Position numbers and translations under genes: made by a program
Notes under the pieces: generated by a model
Databases searched by the model: none
Seen by the model: only the letters and a program-made list of their open reading frames with translations
Told to the model about the DNA's origin: nothing
Origin: Intrasporangium_A sp051961875
Lineage (GTDB): Bacteria > Actinomycetota > Actinomycetes > Actinomycetales > Dermatophilaceae
Assembly: GCF_051961875.1 (NCBI RefSeq)
Contig: NZ_JBQCCV010000219.1
Location: 1-24,038, forward strand
DNA: 24,038 bases
Direction of reading: 5' to 3'
Shown: in pieces, positions 7,124-13,772 of the stretch
Numbering within the stretch: position 1 is the stretch's first letter
How the letters are laid out: each line of letters starts with the position of its first letter

Positions 7124-7623
7124 CGACGTGGAGCCTTCTTCCGTGGCTTGCGCGCCGACGAGACCGTCTCGCCGGCCGGCTCACCGGACCGCGTCTCGGC
7201 GTCGAGGGCCACCTGCAGGATGAGTGCAGCTGCAGCCTGGTCCACGACGGCCCGCTGCCCCCTCCCCGGAACACCGCTGTCGCGTAGTCTGCGGTGCGCG
7301 TCGACTGTCGTCAAGCGTTCATCGACGAGTCGCACCGGAACGGGGCGGACGCGCTTGGCAACCTCCGCGGCATACGACCTCGCGAGCTGGGCCGCGGCGC
7401 CCTCCTCACCGGACAACAGCAGCGGGAGACCGACGACGACGGCGACGGCCTCCCGACCGGCCACGAGCGCCGCGACCTCGTCGAGGTCGCTGCCGTGCTC
7501 GACGTCACGAGGCAGGGTCGCAACCGGGAGGGCGAACGTTCCGGCGGGGTCGGACGCGGCGACCCCGACGCGGGCATTGCCCACGTCGACGCCGATCCGG
7601 ACACCCGGGTGCATGGTCGTCAT
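7120..7623 (-). CDS. ruvX: RuvX/YqgF family putative Holliday junction resolvase
   Basis: An RNase H-fold nuclease of 167 residues. Family members have been linked to Holliday-junction resolution and to processing of the 16S rRNA 5' end; which applies here is not known. Conserved elements are VDVGNARVGVAASD (12-25) with Asp13, VVVGLP (62-67), DERLTT (101-106) with Glu102, and VDQAAAALIL (127-136) with Asp128, giving the expected acidic catalytic triad. The tail is basic (RKPRKKAPRR). The ATG at 7623 overlaps the alaS stop by 4 bp and the stop overlaps the mltG start by 4 bp. A second ATG three codons in (7614) is an alternative start. Confidence 0.93.
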   Translation of the reverse strand: MTTMHPGVRIGVDVGNARVGVAASDPAGTFALPVATLPRDVEHGSDLDEVAALVAGREAVAVVVGLPLLLSGEEGAAAQLARSYAAEVAKRVRPVPVRLVDERLTTVDAHRRLRDSGVPGRGQRAVVDQAAAALILQVALDAETRSGEPAGETVSSARKPRKKAPRR

Positions 7624-10325
7624 GCGCCTCGCGCGCGGAGCTGGTCCTCGACCGCGCCGAGGGCCTGCGAGACCTTGCTCGGGTCGCTGCCGCCGCCCTG
7701 CGCGATGTCGTCCTTTCCGCCCCCGCCGCCACCGAGCTGCTGGGCTGCCGTGCGCACGAAGGCGCCGGCCTTGAGGCCGGCCTGTCGGGCACTCTCGTTG
7801 GTCGCGACGATCGTGATCGGGCGGCCCTGGTTGATCGCCGCCATGGAGACGAGCACCGGGCGGCCGTTGCCGAGGCGGTGGCGCACGTCGAGGACGAGGG
7901 CGCGCAGGTCGTCGGCGGAGACGTCCTCGCCGGCGTCGTGGCTGACGAACGTCACGCCCGCGATGTCTCGGGCGGTCCCCGCGAGACGGGTGGCTGCGCC
8001 GAGCACCTGGGCCTGGCGGACCGCGGCGATCTCCTTCTCGGCGTCCTTGAGCTTGCCGAGGATCCCGGAGATCCGCTCGGGCAGCTCCTCGGGGCGGGCC
8101 TTGACGATCTCGGCGAGCTGGCCGACGATCGCCGCCTCGCGGGCGAGGAACGAGTAGGCGTCGGACCCGACGAGGGCCTCGACCCGGCGCACGCCAGAGC
8201 CGATCGACGACTCCCCGAGGAGCTTGACGACGCCGAGCTGGCCGGAGCGCTGCGCGTGGGTGCCACCGCAGAGCTCGCGGGCCCAGTCGCCGACCGACAC
8301 GACGCGCACCTCGTTGCCGTACTTCTCGCCGAACAGCGCCATCGCGCCGATGTCGAGGGCCTCCTGCTGGCTCATGATCTCGGCGTGGACGGGCAGGTCC
8401 TCGAGGAGCAGCGCGTTGACCTTCGCCTCGACGTCGGCGAGGACGGTGCCGGGCACGGCGTGCTGCGCCTTGAAGTCGAAGCGGAAGCGGCCCGGCGCGT
8501 TCTCCGAGCCCGCCTGGGTGGCGGTTTCGCCGACCGCCTCGCGAATCGCCTTGTGGACCATGTGGGTTGCGGTGTGCGCGCGCGAGATCGACCGGCGGCG
8601 CTCGATGTCCACCTTCGCGAAGGCGAGCTCGCCCGGGTTGACCTCGCCCTGCACGACGGACGCGCGGTGGACGATGAGCCCGGTGATGGGCTTCTGCACG
8701 TCGCGGACGTCGATGATCGCGCCGTTCTCGAGCTCGATGAGCCCGCCGTCGGCGAGCTGGCCGCCGCCCTCGGCGTAGAACGGGGTGCGGTCGAGGACGA
8801 TCTCGATCTCGTCGCCGACGCTCGCCGTCTCGACGGTTTCGCCGGCCCGGATGATGCCGGCGACGCGTCCCTCGGAGACGACCTCGTCGTAGCCGGTGAA
8901 CTCCACGTCGTGGCCGAGCCCGTCGGCGATCCGCCGGTAGACCTGCCGGTCGCCGTGCGCGGTCTTCTTGGCACGCGCGTCGGCCTTCGCCCGGTCGCGC
9001 TGCTCCGTCATGAGGCGCCGGAAGCCGGCCTCGTCGACCTCGACGCCCTGCTCGGCCGCCATCTCGAGCGTGAGGTCGATGGGGAAGCCGTAGGTGTCGT
9101 GCAGGGAGAACGCCTGCTCGCCGCTCAGGCGCTGCGGCGTGCCGGGCCGGGACTTGATCCGGCCGACCGCGGTGTCGAGGATCGTCGTGCCGGACGCGAG
9201 GGTGCGGCGGAACGCCTCCTCCTCCGCGTAGGCGACCTGGCTGATCCGGTCGAAGTCGGTGCGCAGCTGCGGGTAGGACCGGCTCATCCGCTCCATGCTG
9301 ACCGGCAGCAGGTGCGGCATCGCCGGCTCGTCGACGCCGAGCAGCACCATCGAGCGGACCGCCCGGCGCAACATGCGGCGAAGTACGTAGCCACGGCCCT
9401 CGTTGCTCGGGGTGACACCGTCACCGATGAGCATGAGGCAGGTCCGGACGTGGTCGGCGACGACCCGCAGGCGCACGTCGTCCGGGTGGCTCTCGGAGGC
9501 GATGTGGCTCGGGTTCGCGCCATACGTCTTGCCGGCCATCTCGGCCGCCTTGTCGAGGACGGGGAAGACCTCGTCGATCTCGTAGAGGTTGTCGACCCCC
9601 TGCAGGATGCTCGCCATCCGCTCGAGGCCCATCCCGGTGTCGACGTTGCGGGCGGGCAGCGGCCCGGCCACGTCGAAGTCGTCCTTGGCGCGCACCGCGG
9701 ACAGCTCGTACTGCATGAAGACGAGGTTCCAGATCTCCATGTAGCGGTCCTCGTCGACCGCCGGACCGCCCTCCCGGCCGTACTCCGGGCCGCGGTCGAA
9801 GAAGATCTCGCTGCACGGGCCCCCGGGACCGGGGATGCCCATGTGCCAGTAGTTGTCCTGCTTGCCGCGGCGCACGATCCGGTCGCGCGGGATGTCGGTC
9901 AGCTTGAGCCAGAGGTTGATCGCCTCGTCGTCGTCCTGGTAAACGGTGGCCCAGAGCCGGTCCGGGTCGAGGCCGTAGCCACCCTCCTGCTGCGAGGTGG
10001 TGAGCAGCTCCCACGCGTAGCTGATGGCGCCTTCCTTGAAGTAGTCGCCGAAGGAGAAGTTGCCGTTCATCTGGAAGAAGGTGCCGTGCCGGCTGGTCCG
10101 GCCGACCTCGTCGAGGTCCGGGGTGCGCACGCACTTCTGCACCGAGGTGGCACGCGACCACTTCGGCGTCTCCTGCCCCACGAAGTAGGGCACGAACGGG
10201 ACCATGCCGGCCGCGACGAAGAGCAGGTTGGGGTCGTCGAACGGCAGCGGGGCGCTGGGGACGACGGTGTGACCACGGCTCTCGAAGAACGAGAGCCAAC
10301 GGCGCCTGATCTCGGCGGTTTCCAT
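7620..10325 (-). CDS. alaS: Alanine-tRNA ligase
   Basis: Charges tRNA-Ala and edits mischarged Ser and Gly. From the ATG at 10325 the protein has 901 residues, normal length. The class II catalytic domain begins METAEIRRRWLSFFESRGHT (1-20) with motif 2 around TSRHGTFFQMNGNFSFGDYF (77-96); the editing domain has HTATH (584-588) and CGGTH (686-690), the zinc-binding and editing residues; the C-Ala domain has a glycine run GGGGGG (865-870) and DHHA1 character. The frame is open 27 codons further upstream, but 10325 is chosen because an AAGGA ribosome-binding site precedes it and homology starts there. It is the first gene of alaS-ruvX-mltG-aroE-prepilin peptidase. Confidence 0.97.
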   Translation of the reverse strand: METAEIRRRWLSFFESRGHTVVPSAPLPFDDPNLLFVAAGMVPFVPYFVGQETPKWSRATSVQKCVRTPDLDEVGRTSRHGTFFQMNGNFSFGDYFKEGAISYAWELLTTSQQEGGYGLDPDRLWATVYQDDDEAINLWLKLTDIPRDRIVRRGKQDNYWHMGIPGPGGPCSEIFFDRGPEYGREGGPAVDEDRYMEIWNLVFMQYELSAVRAKDDFDVAGPLPARNVDTGMGLERMASILQGVDNLYEIDEVFPVLDKAAEMAGKTYGANPSHIASESHPDDVRLRVVADHVRTCLMLIGDGVTPSNEGRGYVLRRMLRRAVRSMVLLGVDEPAMPHLLPVSMERMSRSYPQLRTDFDRISQVAYAEEEAFRRTLASGTTILDTAVGRIKSRPGTPQRLSGEQAFSLHDTYGFPIDLTLEMAAEQGVEVDEAGFRRLMTEQRDRAKADARAKKTAHGDRQVYRRIADGLGHDVEFTGYDEVVSEGRVAGIIRAGETVETASVGDEIEIVLDRTPFYAEGGGQLADGGLIELENGAIIDVRDVQKPITGLIVHRASVVQGEVNPGELAFAKVDIERRRSISRAHTATHMVHKAIREAVGETATQAGSENAPGRFRFDFKAQHAVPGTVLADVEAKVNALLLEDLPVHAEIMSQQEALDIGAMALFGEKYGNEVRVVSVGDWARELCGGTHAQRSGQLGVVKLLGESSIGSGVRRVEALVGSDAYSFLAREAAIVGQLAEIVKARPEELPERISGILGKLKDAEKEIAAVRQAQVLGAATRLAGTARDIAGVTFVSHDAGEDVSADDLRALVLDVRHRLGNGRPVLVSMAAINQGRPITIVATNESARQAGLKAGAFVRTAAQQLGGGGGGKDDIAQGGGSDPSKVSQALGAVEDQLRARGA

Positions 10326-10392
10326 GCGGCGGCGGTCCTTGTGGGTCGGAGGCGGTGGTCGGCCCGCGCCCGGGGCGCGTGACCAATGCTCA

Positions 10393-10398
10393 ACCCTA
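10393..10398 (-). promoter_or_regulatory. Candidate -10 box for alaS
   Basis: TAGGGT on the minus strand fits the actinobacterial TANNNT consensus and sits in the only sizeable gap upstream of alaS, just beyond the operon-ending hairpin at 10427-10465. It implies a leader of roughly 60 bases. No good -35 box was seen at 17 bp, and no T-box-like structure was recognised in the leader. Confidence 0.4.
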
Positions 10399-10426
10399 TC
10401 CGACACGCCGGGCCGGCCCCCGACAG

Positions 10427-10465
10427 CGGTATGCCGCCCAGCTCACTGAGCTGAGCGGCATACCG
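10427..10465 (-). terminator. Long hairpin ending the peptide-transport operon, built from inverted CGGCATAC motifs
   Basis: Two 19-base arms (10427-10445 and 10447-10465) are inverted repeats with one mismatch, centred on C10446. In RNA this folds to a stem of about 17 bp with a small loop. It lies about 105 bp after the last transporter ATPase stop and before the alaS promoter candidate, so it is read as a terminator. Each arm carries GTATGCCG or its complement; the right arm is identical over 16 bases to a stretch of aroB. No T-run follows. Confidence 0.7.
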
Positions 10466-10569
10466 GCCGTTGGAGGTGTGCCTGCCGTCAGGCTGTCCCC
10501 TTGTCAGCTGACGCCGAATCGGCGCTCCGGGCCTCGCTCGTTCCTCGCTCGGGTCCTCACGCCTTGGCG
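10466..10569. other. Short gap rich in small palindromes and a direct repeat, after the ATPase gene
   Basis: Between the ATPase stop and the terminator lie a perfect palindrome GTCAGCTGAC (10503-10512), the symmetric CGCCGAATCGGCG (10512-10524), and two copies of CCTCGCTCG (10532-10540 and 10543-10551) with an 11-bp period. No open reading frame or RNA gene was recognised. It probably forms the 3' untranslated end of the operon. Confidence 0.4.
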
Positions 10570-11622
10570 TCAGGCTGAGGTCTCGACCTCGGCGACGAGA
10601 TCCGTCTTGATCTCCGGGAAGTGGCAGGCCTGCACATGCAGCCCGTTCTCCCGGCCCTGGACCGGCAGGTGGGCGTTGGTCGACTCGATGAGCGGCGGCT
10701 CCTGGGTCGCGCAGATCTCCTGCGCCTTCCAGCAGCGGGTCCGGAAGCGGCAGCCGCTCGGCGGGTCGATCGGGCTCGGCACGTCACCCACGAGGCGGAT
10801 CCGCTCGCGCGGCGGGATGCCTCGGGCGACGTTGATGTCCGGGGCTGCGGACAGCAGCGCCTGCGTGTACGGGTGCTCGGGGCGCTCGTAGATGTTGCGC
10901 TTGTCGCCGTACTCGACGATCTTGCCGAGGTACATGACCGCGACCTGGTCGCAGAAGTGCCGCACCACGCCGAGGTCGTGCGCGACGAAGATGAACGCGA
11001 GGCCGAGCTCGTCACGCAGCTTCGCGAGCAGGTTCATCACCTGCGCCTGGATCGACACGTCGAGGGCGGAGACCGGCTCGTCGGCGATGATCAGCTTCGG
11101 CTCGACCGCGAGGGCTCGCGCGATCCCGATGCGCTGGCGCTGTCCTCCGGAGAACTCCGAGGGGTAGCGGTTGATGTGCTCGGGGTTGAGGCCGACGAGC
11201 TCGAGCAGCTCCTTGACGCGCTGCTTCTCCCGGCCCTTGTGCAGGCCATGGACCTTGAGCGGCGTCGTGAGGATCGAGCCGATGGTGTGCCGCGGGTTCA
11301 GCGACGAGTACGGGTCCTGGAAGATCATCTGGATGTCGCGGCGGATGCCGCGTAGCTGGGACTCCCGGAGGTTCGTGATGTCACGCCCCTCGAAGACGAT
11401 CTTGCCCGACGTCGGCGTGTCGAGCCGGGTCACGAGACGGGACGTCGTCGACTTGCCACAGCCGGACTCACCGACGAGGCCGAGGGTCTGGCCCTCCTTG
11501 ACCGAGAAGCTCACCCCGTCGACGGCGCGGACGCTCGCCTTGACCATCCGCAGGCCCTGGATCTCACGGAACGGGAAGTGGCGCACGAGGTCGGTCACCT
11601 CGAGCAGGGTCTGGTCGCTCAT
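10570..11622 (-). CDS. Peptide ABC transporter ATP-binding protein (OppF/DppF type)
   Basis: The second of two cytosolic ATPases powering the importer encoded from 10570 to 16648. The 350 residues contain Walker A GESGCGKST (51-59), Q-loop Gln102 in FQDPYSSLNP, ABC signature SGGQRQR (158-164), Walker B LIIADEP (177-183) and H-loop His215. The C-terminal oligopeptide-transporter domain has a cysteine set (CRFRTRC, then ICATQ and ACHFP) of the kind reported to hold an iron-sulfur cluster in some Opp/Dpp ATPases. The ATG at 11622 overlaps the preceding ATPase stop by 4 bp; an upstream in-frame extension has no support. It is last in the operon, followed by palindrome-rich sequence and a strong hairpin. 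Confidence 0.95.
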   Translation of the reverse strand: MSDQTLLEVTDLVRHFPFREIQGLRMVKASVRAVDGVSFSVKEGQTLGLVGESGCGKSTTSRLVTRLDTPTSGKIVFEGRDITNLRESQLRGIRRDIQMIFQDPYSSLNPRHTIGSILTTPLKVHGLHKGREKQRVKELLELVGLNPEHINRYPSEFSGGQRQRIGIARALAVEPKLIIADEPVSALDVSIQAQVMNLLAKLRDELGLAFIFVAHDLGVVRHFCDQVAVMYLGKIVEYGDKRNIYERPEHPYTQALLSAAPDINVARGIPPRERIRLVGDVPSPIDPPSGCRFRTRCWKAQEICATQEPPLIESTNAHLPVQGRENGLHVQACHFPEIKTDLVAEVETSA

Positions 11623-12692
11623 CGGCTCGCCTCCTCGTCTGCGGCGATGACGCCCACCGGGTCCTCGAGGTGGCACCGGATGAGGCGGTTGGTCAGGCCG
11701 GGAGCCGGGCGCCACTCGGGCAGCTCGGTCCAGCAGCGCTCACCCACGAGGTCCTTGAAGGCGCAACGCGGGTGGAACGAGCAGCCGGGCGGCAGGTTGA
11801 GCAGGCTGGGCGGCGCGCCCTTGATCGCCTTGAGCTCCTCGAGCTCCTCGGAATGCGAGGGCAGCGACTGGAGCAGTCCGTAGGTGTAGGGGTGCGAGGG
11901 CCGGGCCAGCACCTCCTTGGCGTCGCCCTTCTCGACCCCGCGTCCGGCATACATCACGACGATGTCGTCGGCCGTCTCCGCGACGACGGCGAGGTCGTGC
12001 GTGATGAGGACGACGGCCGAGCCGAACTCCTTGCGCAGGTCGTTGATGAGGTCGAGGATCTGCGCCTGGACCGTCACGTCGAGCGCCGTGGTCGGCTCGT
12101 CGGCGATGAGCAGCTTCGGGTTGTTGACGAGGCCGAGGGCGATCATGGCGCGCTGGCGCATGCCGCCCGAGAACTCGTGCGGGTACTGCTTGGCGCGCCG
12201 CTGGGGGTTGGGGATCCCGACCAGGTCGAGCATCTCGACGGCCCGCTTGTGCGCGACCGACCTGGACACCTTGTGGTGGGTCCGGTACGCCTCGGCGATC
12301 TGGTCACCGATCTTGTAGAACGGGTGCAGCGAGCTCTGCGGGTCCTGGAAGACCATCGCGACCTTCTCGCTGCGCAGCCGCTGGAACGTCGAGCGCGGCG
12401 CCCCGACCAGCTCCTGCCCGTCGAGCTTGATGCTGCCGGTGATCCGGGTGCGTTTCATGTCGTGCAGCCCGAGGACGGCCATGCTCGAGACGGACTTGCC
12501 GGAGCCGGACTCGCCGACGATGGCGAGCGTGCGACCGAGGCGGGCCTGGTAGGTCAGGTTGGACACGGCCCGGACGACACCCTCCTCCGTGGGGAAGGTG
12601 ACGGTGAGGTCCTTGACGTCGAGGACCACGTCGCCGCTGTTGTGGGCCTCCCCTGCCGTGGTGGGGATCTGGTCGGCGATGGCGGTGCTCAT
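11619..12692 (-). CDS. Peptide ABC transporter ATP-binding protein (OppD/DppD type)
   Basis: The first ATPase of the importer, 357 residues from the ATG at 12692. Walker A GESGSGKS (60-67), Q-loop Gln116 in FQDPQSSLHP, signature SGGMRQR (175-181), Walker B LLIADEP (194-200) and H-loop His232 are all intact. The SGGMRQR form of the signature is typical of OppD/DppD rather than OppF. The C-terminal domain has CSFHPRC and later Cys residues (RCW, IRCHLE), again a possible four-Cys cluster site. The start overlaps the permease stop by 4 bp (ATGA) and the stop overlaps the next ATPase start by 4 bp, so the B-D-F genes are translationally coupled. Confidence 0.95.
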   Translation of the reverse strand: MSTAIADQIPTTAGEAHNSGDVVLDVKDLTVTFPTEEGVVRAVSNLTYQARLGRTLAIVGESGSGKSVSSMAVLGLHDMKRTRITGSIKLDGQELVGAPRSTFQRLRSEKVAMVFQDPQSSLHPFYKIGDQIAEAYRTHHKVSRSVAHKRAVEMLDLVGIPNPQRRAKQYPHEFSGGMRQRAMIALGLVNNPKLLIADEPTTALDVTVQAQILDLINDLRKEFGSAVVLITHDLAVVAETADDIVVMYAGRGVEKGDAKEVLARPSHPYTYGLLQSLPSHSEELEELKAIKGAPPSLLNLPPGCSFHPRCAFKDLVGERCWTELPEWRPAPGLTNRLIRCHLEDPVGVIAADEEASR

Positions 12693-13675
12693 GAGAGCCT
12701 CACTCGGGGGTCGACGAAGGAGTAGGCGACGTCCACGATCAGGTTCATCGTCACGACGATGACGGCCGTCATGAGGACGGTGCCGAGGATGATGGGCAGG
12801 TCGGAGCGGAAGAGCGCGTCGAGCGCGAGCTTGCCGATGCCGTCGATCTCGAAGATGCGCTCCGTGACGAGCGTGCCGGACAGCAGCGCGGCGATGTCGA
12901 GGCCGAGGATCGTCACGACCGGGCTGAGCGCCGCGCGCAGCGCGTGCTTGCCGACGACCTTGCGCTCGGAAATGCCCTTGGACCGCGCGGTGCGCACGTA
13001 GTCCATGGAGAGACTGTCGAGCATCGAGTTGCGGGTGTAGCGGGTGTAGCCGGTCGCGGAGACCAGGCCGAGGATGATCCACGGCGCGATGAGGCCGGGT
13101 AAGAACTGCAGTACTCCGCCGGACATCGATGTCGCCTGCGGGAAGATGCTGTGGAAGCGCGTCGTGTAGAGCGCGAAGATCAGCGCCATGACGTAGTACG
13201 GGATCGCGCCGAAGACCTGCGAACCACCGATCAGGATCCGGTCGAGTGCCGTGCCGCGGACGGTCGAGGCGAGCACGCCTATGAGCACACCGACGACGGC
13301 CATGATGACGACGACGCCGGCGGTGAGCAGGACCGTCGCCGGGAAACGGGAGAAGATCTCCTCCGAGACCGGGCGCCTGGTCAGGAACGACACGCCGAAG
13401 CAGGGGGCGCTGCAGTGGATCGTCTCACCGGCGTAGGGGATGTCGCGGCCGACGAAGAGCCCCGAGAAGTACTCGGAGAACTGCACCGCCAGCGGCCGGT
13501 CGAGGCCGAGGCTCTGCCGGATCTGAGCGAGACGGGCAGGGGTGCACCGCTGCTCCGGACACATGACCTGAGCTGGGTCGCCCCCTCCCACGAAGAAGAG
13601 GAGGAATGCGGAGACGAGTGTCGCGAGCAGGACGGTGAACGCCAGCCCGAGACGCCGCAGGATGTACGTCAGCAC
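12689..13675 (-). CDS. Peptide ABC transporter permease (OppB/DppB type)
   Basis: A membrane permease subunit of 328 residues beginning LTYILRRLGLAF after the start, classic for OppB/DppB. TM1 is at about 9-30, followed by a large extracytoplasmic loop (31-110), then about five more membrane segments. The cytoplasmic EAA loop that docks the ATPase is SLSMDYVRTARSKGISERKV (221-240). The loop after TM1 holds four cysteines (39, 44, 88, 92) in MCPEQRC and HCSAPC, suggesting disulfides. The start is the GTG at 13675 with GGAAGG upstream; an open frame extends to 13732 but that region is occupied by a hairpin. It lies 97 bp after the binding-protein stop and overlaps the next ATPase gene by 4 bp. 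Confidence 0.94.
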   Translation of the reverse strand: MLTYILRRLGLAFTVLLATLVSAFLLFFVGGGDPAQVMCPEQRCTPARLAQIRQSLGLDRPLAVQFSEYFSGLFVGRDIPYAGETIHCSAPCFGVSFLTRRPVSEEIFSRFPATVLLTAGVVVIMAVVGVLIGVLASTVRGTALDRILIGGSQVFGAIPYYVMALIFALYTTRFHSIFPQATSMSGGVLQFLPGLIAPWIILGLVSATGYTRYTRNSMLDSLSMDYVRTARSKGISERKVVGKHALRAALSPVVTILGLDIAALLSGTLVTERIFEIDGIGKLALDALFRSDLPIILGTVLMTAVIVVTMNLIVDVAYSFVDPRVRLS

Positions 13676-13700
13676 GGGGGTGCCTTCCGATGGTCGTGGT

Positions 13701-13733
13701 GGTGGGGGCACGGGGGTCGCCCGTGCCCCCACC
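13701..13733 (-). terminator. Perfect 14-bp GC-rich hairpin between the binding-protein and permease genes
   Basis: GGTGGGGGCACGGG (13701-13714) pairs perfectly with CCCGTGCCCCCACC (13720-13733) around the loop GGTCG. It lies 39 bp after the binding-protein stop and about 25 bp before the permease GTG. No T-run follows. Such hairpins between a binding-protein gene and its permease genes are known to protect upstream RNA or partly stop transcription, so that more binding protein than permease is made; that is the likely role here. Confidence 0.75.
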
Positions 13734-13772
13734 GGGGTGAGTCCGCCTGTCGTCAGGACAGGAGCGGGCTCC

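Noticed and set aside
7224..10382. Very long open frame (1052 codons) on the plus strand opposite alaS
   Set aside because: It is fully antisense to a certain gene, its composition is Arg/Asp/Val/Gly-rich with no recognisable domain, and such shadow frames are normal at this GC content.
10326..10426. Possible T-box or other riboswitch in the alaS leader
   Set aside because: The leader is only about 60 bases from the best -10 box and shows no specifier loop, T-box sequence or long stem.
13676..13732. N-terminal extension of the OppB-type permease (Pro-rich) to 13732
   Set aside because: The segment coincides with a perfect hairpin, and the GTG at 13675 has a good ribosome-binding site and the family-typical N-terminus.
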